From positions 1-9,119 of the forward strand of contig JAOPWW010000508.1 of assembly GCA_025965495.1 (NCBI GenBank): a stretch of DNA of 9,119 nucleotides. The letters run 5' to 3'. The stretch is from Frankiales bacterium (GTDB lineage: Bacteria > Actinomycetota > Actinomycetes > Mycobacteriales > SCTD01). Under the pieces are notes generated by a model. The model was not told the origin of the DNA, did no database searches, and saw only the letters and a program-made list of their open reading frames with translations. Shown one piece after another: positions 1-6,219 of the stretch. The position numbers and the translations under genes were made by a program. How positions within the stretch are numbered: position 1 is the stretch's first letter; the number at the start of each line of letters is the position of its first letter.

Positions 1-1476
1 CTCCGGACGCTGCTGGCGTCCCTGCCGCTGGACGCCGAGGTCGTCGACGGCCGCCCGCCCGGCACGGTCCGCGCCGCCCTCGCCGTGGCCGACGTCGTCG
101 TGACCGCCAGCCGGACCGCGCCCGACGGCGACGCCGAGACCCTCGGCCTGGTGAACCTGGAGGCCCTCGCCTGCGGCGCGCCCCTGGTGACGACCGCGCA
201 CGGCGGCGTCCCGGAGGCCGTCGGCGACACCGCGCTGCTCGTGCCCGAGGACGGCGACGTCGTCGGGGCCCTCGCGGCACGGGTGGAGGAGCTGCTGGCG
301 GAGCCGGGCACGTGGGCGGAGCGGGGACGGCGCGGCCGGGCCCGGGTCGCGGCCCGCTACGAGCTGGGGGCGCGGGTCGCGGACCTGGAGCAGCTGTGGG
401 TGGCGCTGGCGGACGGCGTCCGGGGGGAGGACCTGCCGCGCGCCGTCCCGCCGGGCGGACCGCTGCGGGCGAGCGTCGTGCTGGTCACCCACGACCGCAG
501 GGCGCTCCTCGAGCGCACCCTCGAGGCCCTCGCCGCGCAGACCCGTCCGGCCGAGGAGGTCGTCGTCGTCGACAACGGCTCGACCGACGGGACCGCCGAG
601 CTGCTCGCGTCCCGGGTGCGCGAGGGCCGGCCGGCCGGGCTGCGCGTGCTGACCCGGGACGCCAACCTGCCGGTCGCCGAGGGGCGCAACCTCGCGGTCG
701 CCGCCTCCCGCGGCGAGGTCGTCGTCTTCACCGACGACGACTGCCGCCCTCGCCCGACCTGGCTGGAGGCACTGCTCGCCGGCTTCCGGGAGGACGTCGC
801 CCTCGTGCAGGGCCGCACCACGGCGGACCCGGCGCAGCCGCTCGAGCGGCTGTCGCGCACGCAGTGGACGCCGGCGGAGTTCGGGCTGTACGAGACCTGC
901 AACGTCGCCTACACCCGGGCTGCGCTCGACGCCGCGGGTCCGCCGGCGCCCGAGGGCCCCTTCGCCCTCGGGTTCGCCCGCGTCGTCGCCGACGCCCTCG
1001 GAGCCCGCTGGCAGCACCTGCCCTTCGGGGAGGACACCGAGCTCGGCTGGCGGGTGCGCCGCACCGGTGCCCGCAGCCGCTTCGCCGTGCACGCCGTGGT
1101 CGACCACGAGGTCTCACCGCCGGACCGCCCCCTGCTGCTGCGCCGGGCCGCCCTGTCCGCCGCGTTCCCCGTCGTCGTGCGCGAGGTGCCCGAGCTGCGC
1201 CGGACCTTCCTGTGGCACGGCGTGGTGCTCGGACCGCAGCGGGCGGCCCTGTGGCTGGGGACAGCCGGCCTGGCCGCCGCCGTCGCGAGCAGGGACCTGC
1301 GCCCGGCGCTGCTGGCCCTGCCCTACCTCGACCGGGTCCTCGGGCTGCGCACCCTGCACGTGCCCGACGGACGGCGACGGCGGCTCTGCGACGGTGCCTT
1401 CCTCGTGCGCCGCGACCTGGTGGAGTCTGCCGCGCTGCTGCGCGGGTCGTGGCGGACCGGGACGGTCGTGCTGTGA
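1..1476 (+). CDS. Bifunctional glycosyltransferase, GT4 C-terminal half fused to a GT2 domain (5' partial)
   Basis: The reading frame is open from the first base, so the gene begins before the window; 491 residues are visible and the stop is TGA at 1474-1476. Visible residues 1-125 are the C-terminal half of a GT-B fold GT4 transferase: an E-x7-E pair (E46, E54) in a segment reading ETLGLVNLEALACGAPLV, followed by a GGVPEAV loop. After a Pro/Gly-rich linker a GT-A fold GT2 domain starts near residue 156, with SVVLVTHDR, then VVVVDNGSTDGT, a TDDD metal/nucleotide-binding motif (244-247) and a GED motif (E344, D345) that normally supplies the catalytic base. A hydrophobic segment near 415-430 may touch the membrane. 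Family knowledge says both halves move sugars from nucleotide donors, so the protein may add two successive residues to a lipid-linked glycan. The sugars cannot be read from sequence. The next gene is coupled through a stop/start overlap. Confidence 0.9.
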   Translation, partial: LRTLLASLPLDAEVVDGRPPGTVRAALAVADVVVTASRTAPDGDAETLGLVNLEALACGAPLVTTAHGGVPEAVGDTALLVPEDGDVVGALAARVEELLAEPGTWAERGRRGRARVAARYELGARVADLEQLWVALADGVRGEDLPRAVPPGGPLRASVVLVTHDRRALLERTLEALAAQTRPAEEVVVVDNGSTDGTAELLASRVREGRPAGLRVLTRDANLPVAEGRNLAVAASRGEVVVFTDDDCRPRPTWLEALLAGFREDVALVQGRTTADPAQPLERLSRTQWTPAEFGLYETCNVAYTRAALDAAGPPAPEGPFALGFARVVADALGARWQHLPFGEDTELGWRVRRTGARSRFAVHAVVDHEVSPPDRPLLLRRAALSAAFPVVVREVPELRRTFLWHGVVLGPQRAALWLGTAGLAAAVASRDLRPALLALPYLDRVLGLRTLHVPDGRRRRLCDGAFLVRRDLVESAALLRGSWRTGTVVL

Positions 1477-2678
1477 GCCTGCGGCGGGTCCGCCTGTGGA
1501 CCGACCTGTCGCTCGTCCGTGCGACCACCACGGTCCACCTGCTCGAGCCGCTGTCGCCGGCTGTGCTGGCCCATCACGACCGCGAGCCGCGCCGCGCCGC
1601 GCTCGGGGCCGGGTGGCAGCGGGCCGCGCCGGAGCGGTTCGTGCTGGCGCCGCTGGAGGACAGCGACCTGGCCGTCCTGCCCTTCGCGTGGGAGGACACC
1701 CTCACCTCGCCGGACCTGCTGCAGGCCGCGCGCGCGTTCGCCGCGAGGGCCGCCGCGGCCGGCCGGTCGACGCTGGTGTTCTGCCACGACGACCGCGTGC
1801 TCCCCGTCGACCTGCCGAGGGCCGTCGTGTTCCGGCCCTCCCTGTGGGGCGCCCGCCGCGCCGCCGCCGACGTCGCTCTGCCCGGGTGGGTGCTCGAGCC
1901 GGCCGAGGGGCCGGTGTCCCCGCGACCCTGGGAGCCGGTGCCGAGCGTCGGCTTCTGCGGCTTCTCGCCGCCCCTCGGGGTCCCCCGCCCGCCGGGCCTG
2001 CCGGGAGTGCTGCACGCGGGCAAGGACCACGTGCGGACCGCGGCGACCCGGCTGGGGCTGTCGGACCGCCTCGGGCTCGCCCCGCAGCTGGTCCACCGGA
2101 GCGCCGCGCTGCGGGTGCTGCTGCGGGACCCGCGCGTCCGGGCCGAGGTCGTCCTGCGCTCCGACCGCTTCCGGCTGACCCGGACCGGCTTCGCCCCCGT
2201 GCAGGACCTCGACCCGACGGTCTACCGGCGCGAGTACGTCGAGAACCTGCTCGGCACCGACTACGCCCTCTCCGTGCGCGGCTACGGCAACTTCTCGTTC
2301 CGCTTCTACGAGGCGCTGGCCGCCGGGCGCGTGCCGCTGCTGGTCGACACCGACTGCGTGCTGCCGCTCGCGCGCGAGGTCGACTGGCCCGCGCTGGTGG
2401 TCCGGGTGCCGGCCCGCCGGACCCGGTCCCTGGTCGAGCTGCTGCTCGCCGAGCACGCCGCGCTCGACCCGGACGCGTGGCGCGAGCGGCAGCTCCGGGC
2501 CAGGTCGACGTGGACCGAGCGGCTGACGGTGCACGGCTTCTTCTCGACGGTGCACGCGCGCCTCGTACGGGCCGCGCAGGACCGGCCCCTGCACGGGCCC
2601 GAGGGTCACGCGGCGCTGCTGGCCTGCCTGTCGGACCCGGCACCGGCCTGGCCGGGGGAGGGCAGCGGCCGGAAGTGA
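1473..2678 (+). CDS. Exostosin/GT47-like glycosyltransferase
   Basis: This 401-residue protein begins with GTG at 1473, which shares GTGA with the TGA of the upstream gene; I see no strong ribosome site, so translational coupling is likely. The C-terminal half carries the clearest signal: residues 264-294 read like the exostosin-family signature, with YALSVRGYGNFSFRFYEAL, then AAGRVPLLVDTD and CVLP. In that family this region forms the nucleotide-sugar-binding half of a GT-B fold. The N-terminal half is less conserved; it has a short CHDD motif (104-107) and FRPSLWG (120-126). No signal peptide or membrane segment is visible, so it is probably a cytoplasmic transferase acting with gene 1 on the growing repeat unit. 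The last 24 or so codons are Pro/Gly-rich and overlap the tail of the opposing gene. Donor sugar and linkage are unknown. The family call is good, the exact activity is not. Confidence 0.85.
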   Translation: MSLRRVRLWTDLSLVRATTTVHLLEPLSPAVLAHHDREPRRAALGAGWQRAAPERFVLAPLEDSDLAVLPFAWEDTLTSPDLLQAARAFAARAAAAGRSTLVFCHDDRVLPVDLPRAVVFRPSLWGARRAAADVALPGWVLEPAEGPVSPRPWEPVPSVGFCGFSPPLGVPRPPGLPGVLHAGKDHVRTAATRLGLSDRLGLAPQLVHRSAALRVLLRDPRVRAEVVLRSDRFRLTRTGFAPVQDLDPTVYRREYVENLLGTDYALSVRGYGNFSFRFYEALAAGRVPLLVDTDCVLPLAREVDWPALVVRVPARRTRSLVELLLAEHAALDPDAWRERQLRARSTWTERLTVHGFFSTVHARLVRAAQDRPLHGPEGHAALLACLSDPAPAWPGEGSGRK

Positions 2679-3577
2679 CCGTCCTGCAGCGGCACGACGA
2701 CCGCCTGCAGGAAGCCGACCAGGTAGCCCAGCATCCGGACCGTGCAGGTGACCGTGCGCTTGAGGTCGTGGTGGCGCAGGTGCAGCAGCAGGGAGGCCAG
2801 CCCCCAGTCCCACAGGACCTCCCGGGCGACCCGGCGGCAGCGCGGGCGGTCGGTGCGGACCAGCTTGGCCAGCCGCGCCCCGGCCCCGACGCCGTAGCGC
2901 AGGTTCAGCACGACGAGCTGGCCGTCGGTGCGCCACTGGTCGTGCCACGCCCGCGCGGCCGGCTCGTAGCGCCCGGTGCGGCCGGACGCGAACAGCCGGT
3001 CGAACAGGTCGAGCTCCGGGGCGGCCCGGAAGCGCCCGCCGTTGCCGAGGGCCTCGTCCCAGCCGCCGACCGCCACGAGCGCCGAGCGGCGCAGCGCCGT
3101 GCTGGCGCCGTGCCCCAGGCTGCCGACGCTCGTGCGGTCCAGGACGGCCGGTTCGGGGTCGTCCTTGACGGCGACCTCGTGCTCGCTGACCTGGTCCGGG
3201 GGCACGCCGATCCGGCCCGTGGCGAAGGAGCACTCGGGGTGCTCGGCGAAGCAGCGGGCGTACGCGTCGGCCCAGCCCGGGTCGACCTGGACGTCGTCGT
3301 CGGTGAACAGCACGAGGTCGTGGGTCGTGACGGTCCAGCCTGCGTTGCGCGCCCGGTCCACGCCGGGGAGGTCGACCCGCACCAGGCGCGCCCCGGCCTC
3401 GGCGGCCACCCGGGCGACGGCGGCCGCGTCGCGGGAGGCGGAGTCGACGACGACGAGCTCGTCGTCCGGGCGCAGCGCCCCGCGCACCGAGGCGAGGCAG
3501 CGGGCGAGCATCTCGGGCCGGTCGCGGCTCGGGACGACGACGCTGACCGGCGCCCGTCCCGGAGCGCCGTCCGTCAC
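2606..3577 (-). CDS. GT2 family glycosyltransferase
   Basis: The start is set at GTG (complement 3575-3577) because a GGGGGAG ribosome site sits 6 bases upstream and the protein then opens MTDGAPGRAPVSVVVPSRDR, the usual first strand of a GT-A domain; the frame stays open to 3649 but without a comparable site. The product has 323 residues. Visible motifs are ELVVVDSASRD (40-50), LPGVDRARNAGW (70-81, the usual acceptor/donor loop) and FTDDD (91-95, metal binding). Where the paralogue at the right end of the window has GEDKD, this protein has APELD (186-190), so the usual Glu-Asp pair is altered. The C-terminal third has short hydrophobic stretches (257-266, 283-296) that may bind the membrane. 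It is probably a cytoplasmic transferase for the same polysaccharide. It is transcribed away from the Wzz/Wzy pair, and its low-complexity tail overlaps the GT47-like gene by 73 bases. Confidence 0.92.
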   Translation of the reverse strand: MTDGAPGRAPVSVVVPSRDRPEMLARCLASVRGALRPDDELVVVDSASRDAAAVARVAAEAGARLVRVDLPGVDRARNAGWTVTTHDLVLFTDDDVQVDPGWADAYARCFAEHPECSFATGRIGVPPDQVSEHEVAVKDDPEPAVLDRTSVGSLGHGASTALRRSALVAVGGWDEALGNGGRFRAAPELDLFDRLFASGRTGRYEPAARAWHDQWRTDGQLVVLNLRYGVGAGARLAKLVRTDRPRCRRVAREVLWDWGLASLLLHLRHHDLKRTVTCTVRMLGYLVGFLQAVVVPLQDGHFRPLPSPGQAGAGSDRQASSAA

Positions 3578-3583
3578 GTCCTG

Positions 3584-3590
3584 CTCCCCC
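3584..3590 (-). promoter_or_regulatory. Ribosome binding site that fixes the start of the GT2 gene
   Basis: Read on the minus strand this is GGGGGAG, followed by six bases and GTG at 3577. It decides in favour of that start over the in-frame GTG at 3649. The same heptamer precedes the divergent gene on the other side of the intergenic region. Confidence 0.7.
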
Positions 3591-3613
3591 GGTCCGCGCG
3601 CCGTCCCGTCGCG

Positions 3614-3642
3614 GTCACAGCGGGTCACGGCGCTGCTAGCGT
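3614..3642 (+). promoter_or_regulatory. Candidate promoter for the Wzz/Wzy-like pair
   Basis: In the 113-base gap between divergent genes there is TAGCGT at 3637-3642, which fits the actinobacterial TANNNT -10 pattern. It is preceded by TGC, giving an extended -10. A GTCACA element at 3614-3619, matching 4 of 6 bases of TTGACA, lies exactly 17 bases upstream. Transcription would start near 3650, leaving a leader of about 40 bases. Two GGTCAC direct repeats (3613-3618 and 3623-3628, 10 bases apart) overlap the -35 region and could be an operator. This is pattern matching only. Confidence 0.4.
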
Positions 3643-3676
3643 TCCACACCGCTCGGCAGGTGCGGCGACAGGTTGC

Positions 3677-3683
3677 GGGGGAG
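3677..3683 (+). promoter_or_regulatory. Ribosome binding site of the Wzz-like gene
   Basis: GGGGGAG is followed by seven bases and GTG at 3691. This spacing favours 3691 over the in-frame TTG at 3673, which lies upstream of the site itself. Confidence 0.7.
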
Positions 3684-3690
3684 CGGGCGG

Positions 3691-4329
3691 GTGGCGCAGG
3701 ACGACGCGGTCGACCCCGCCGGGGCGCCCCCCGGCAGGACCCGGCAGGTGCTGGTCGCCCTCGCGCTGGTGGTCCTGGTGGTGGCCGCTGCTGCCGGCGC
3801 CGCGGCGGCGGAGTACCGGCTGCGCCGACCGGCCGTGTACGGCAGCAGTGCCGTGCTCCTCATCGACCAGGAGCCCGCCCTGTCGCAGGCCGCGAGCGAC
3901 GGCGTCTTCCTCAAGCTGTCGCGGCTGCGGGCCAAGTACGTCGGGCTGGTGCGCACGGCGGCGTTCGCCGACCCCGTCGCCCAGCAGGCCGGGCTGAGCT
4001 CGGCCGCCGTGCAGAGCGCCCTGTCCGCCACGGCCGACCCGACGTCGCTGCTGCTGACCCTGACCGCGCGCGGCTCCCGGGCGGACCAGGCCCGCGAGCT
4101 CGCGCAGGTCGCGGCCGAGCAGCTGTCCCGCGCGCTCGCGCTGCAGCAGGCGAGCGTCGGCATCCCGACGTCGTCGCGGGTGACCCTCACCGTCGTCACC
4201 CCGGCGGGGCCCGCCCTGCACCTCGCGCCGGACCGGCGGCGCGCCGAGCTGCTCGGGCTGGTCGTGGCGGTCGGCCTCGCGGTGCCCGGGCTGCTGGGCG
4301 TCGACGTGCTGCGGCGTCGCCGGCGCTGA
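3691..4329 (+). CDS. Wzz-type polysaccharide chain-length determinant/co-polymerase protein
   Basis: The 212-residue product starts with GTG 7 bases after a GGGGGAG site. Its layout is that of a Wzz (polysaccharide co-polymerase) protein: a short polar N-terminus, a membrane helix near residues 19-40, an extracytoplasmic part of about 145 residues, and a second helix near 187-205 ending in an Arg-rich tail. The middle has the expected pattern: a strand after the first helix (YGSSAVLLID, 50-59), helices with FLKLSRLRAKYVGLV (73-87), a strand LLLTLTARG (120-128), a long helix (131-151) and a strand RVTLTVV (163-169) before the final helix. There is no Walker A motif, so it lacks the fused tyrosine-kinase domain seen in some relatives. 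In the family it partners the Wzy polymerase and sets chain length, which fits the polymerase gene 6 bases downstream. Sequence conservation in this family is weak, so the call rests on topology and context. Confidence 0.83.
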   Translation: MAQDDAVDPAGAPPGRTRQVLVALALVVLVVAAAAGAAAAEYRLRRPAVYGSSAVLLIDQEPALSQAASDGVFLKLSRLRAKYVGLVRTAAFADPVAQQAGLSSAAVQSALSATADPTSLLLTLTARGSRADQARELAQVAAEQLSRALALQQASVGIPTSSRVTLTVVTPAGPALHLAPDRRRAELLGLVVAVGLAVPGLLGVDVLRRRRR

Positions 4330-4335
4330 GGCCAC

Positions 4336-6219
4336 GTGCCCGCGCCGCTGCTGGTCCTGCTCTCCGTCCTGGCCGGGGCGCTGGTCCTGCGCGCCCGGAC
4401 CGCCGTGGCCCTCGCGCTGCTGGTCGGTGCCGCGCCGCTCGTGCCGGCCAGCCTCGTCGTGCCGTTCAGCCCCACGCCCTACCTGACGGTGCAGCACGTG
4501 CTCGTCCTGGCCGGCGTCGCACGGCTCGTCCTCGGGGTCGCCCAGGGATCGGTGGGCGAGCCCGAGCTGCGGCCCACCCGGGCGCAGGCGGCCCTGGGGG
4601 TCCTGCTGGTCGTGTCCGGCGTCCTGGGGGTCGGGTTCGCGGTCGCCGCCGGACCGCTCGGGTTCGCCGGGTTCCGGCTCGCCGACCTGCTCGACCAGCT
4701 GCTCTACCTCGTCGTCGCGCTGGCCCTCGTCCGGCAGCTGCCCGACCTGTGGACCGCCCTGCGGATCGCGGCCGGCGTGCTGCTGTGCGCCTGCGCGGTC
4801 GCCGCCGTCGAGCGCGTCACCGGCCGGTCCTACGGCCACTTCCTGTTCTCCCGCCTGCCGGAGCAGTTCGGCACCGACGCCTCCTTCCCCCTCGGTGCGC
4901 GCGACGGGACGATCCGGGTGCGGGCCGGCGCCGAGTTCGCGCTGCAGTTCGCCTGGCTCGTCGTCCCGCTCGTCCCGGCCCTGGTCGTGGTGGCCGTCCG
5001 CGGCCGGCGCGGTCCCGTCCTCGCGGCCGCCGCCACGGCGTTCGCCGGTCTGGCCGTGTACTGGTCGGTCTCGCGCAGCGCGGTCCCCGCCGTCGTCGTG
5101 GCCGTCGTCGTCGTGGGCCTGCTGGCCCGGGACCGGCGCCTGGTCGCGCTGGGCACGGGGGCCGTCGTCGTCGCGGGCCTCGCGTACCTGCTCGTGCCGG
5201 GGGTGGCGGACCGGCTGAGCAGCTCCGCCGACGAGGGCGCCATCTCCATCCGCTTCGAGCGGCTCGCCCCCATCCTCGGCGCGGCGTCGCAGCACCCCCT
5301 GCGCGGCCTCGGGCTCGGCGAGCTGGTGGCCGCCGGGTACCGCACGGCGGACCAGGCGCTGCTGCTCGAGTACGCCGAGCTCGGCGTCGTCGGGGTGGTG
5401 CTCCTGGTCCTGGTGCTCGTGGCGGCGCTGCTGCAGGCGGGCGGGGCGCTGCGCGCCGGCGGCGACGAGCGGGTGGTCGCGGCCGTGTGCACGACGGGGG
5501 TCGTCGCCTACGTCGTCAGCACCGGCACCTACGACGCCTTCAGCGTGCTGCAGGGGCCGCACGTGCTCTGGTTCCTCGTGGCGGTCGGCGCCGTGGCCGC
5601 CGAGCGCGCGGGCGTGCGTCCGCGCCCCCTGCCGGCGGTCCCCGCCGTCGTGGCGACCGCGCTGGTGGCGGGGGTCCTCGGCCTGGCGGCGCAGGCGCTC
5701 GCCCCCGTCCACGCCGCCACCGAGCTCCGCGTGACGACCGTCCCGCTCGCGCTCGAGGCGCTGGCGCCGTCGGACGTGCTGGTGGAGGGGACGCGCCTGC
5801 TGTCCACGGTCTGCGGGATCGTCACGTCGCGGGCCGTCGCCCTGCCCGGGGTGGAGGTCGACTGCACCGACCTGCACACGGCGGGCGGGCTGCTCGCCCT
5901 CCGGGTGCAGGCGTCCACCCCCGCCCGGGTCCGCGCGGCGGTGGCGGAGCTGACGACCGGTGCGGTCGAGCGCGTGCCGGGGGTGGAGCTGCGGACCTAC
6001 GTCGAGGTGCCGGTGCGCACCGGGCGGGACACCGTCTGGCGCACCGCGCCCCTGTGGGCACCCCTCGGCGCCGTCGGCCTGCTGCTGCTCACCGGCACGC
6101 CGGCAGCTGCCGGTCGAGCGATGCGAGGCGAGCCCGTGCGGCGACGTCGGGAGCGTGGTGGTCCAGCACCGACGCCCGGCCCTGGGCGGCCAGCTGGGCG
6201 CGTCGCTGCGGGTCGGTGA
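4336..6219 (+). CDS. Wzy/WaaL-family O-antigen polymerase or ligase-like membrane protein with a C-terminal extracytoplasmic domain
   Basis: This 627-residue protein starts with GTG six bases after the Wzz-like stop; TGAGG at 4327-4331, which includes that stop, can serve as ribosome site, suggesting coupling. About 14 hydrophobic helices fill residues 3-455. Wzy_C features are visible: SRSA (246-249) at a helix end, then a long loop with SIRFERLAPILGAAS (304-318), HPLRGLGLGEL (320-330) and LLLEYAELGVVG (342-353). The family joins lipid-linked repeats (Wzy) or transfers chains to an acceptor (WaaL) on the outer face of the membrane; with a Wzz next door, polymerase is the likelier role. Unusually, residues 460-568 form a soluble domain followed by another hydrophobic segment (570-587). 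That layout resembles the adjacent Wzz-like protein. The last 40 or so residues are Arg/Pro-rich and overlap the opposing gene by 131 bases, so they may be a read-through extension. Confidence 0.9.
   Translation: MPAPLLVLLSVLAGALVLRARTAVALALLVGAAPLVPASLVVPFSPTPYLTVQHVLVLAGVARLVLGVAQGSVGEPELRPTRAQAALGVLLVVSGVLGVGFAVAAGPLGFAGFRLADLLDQLLYLVVALALVRQLPDLWTALRIAAGVLLCACAVAAVERVTGRSYGHFLFSRLPEQFGTDASFPLGARDGTIRVRAGAEFALQFAWLVVPLVPALVVVAVRGRRGPVLAAAATAFAGLAVYWSVSRSAVPAVVVAVVVVGLLARDRRLVALGTGAVVVAGLAYLLVPGVADRLSSSADEGAISIRFERLAPILGAASQHPLRGLGLGELVAAGYRTADQALLLEYAELGVVGVVLLVLVLVAALLQAGGALRAGGDERVVAAVCTTGVVAYVVSTGTYDAFSVLQGPHVLWFLVAVGAVAAERAGVRPRPLPAVPAVVATALVAGVLGLAAQALAPVHAATELRVTTVPLALEALAPSDVLVEGTRLLSTVCGIVTSRAVALPGVEVDCTDLHTAGGLLALRVQASTPARVRAAVAELTTGAVERVPGVELRTYVEVPVRTGRDTVWRTAPLWAPLGAVGLLLLTGTPAAAGRAMRGEPVRRRRERGGPAPTPGPGRPAGRVAAGR

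Noticed and set aside
2643..2655. Palindrome CCGGCCTGGCCGG as a transcription terminator
   Set aside because: The arms leave almost no loop, and there is no T-run on either strand. Such palindromes are frequent at this base composition.
1323..3233. A long minus-strand open frame across the GT47-like gene
   Set aside because: It is low complexity and antisense to a well-supported gene, and it reads through the neighbouring GT2 gene out of frame.
3578..3649. Longer GT2 protein starting at the in-frame GTG at complement 3649
   Set aside because: It has no ribosome site and would add 24 residues ahead of the normal first strand. The GTG at 3577 has GGGGGAG at ideal spacing.
1067..3997. A long plus-strand open frame crossing genes 1 to 4
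   Set aside because: It is Cys/Arg/Pro-rich translation with no motif, and it crosses gene boundaries and a promoter region; it is a composition artefact.
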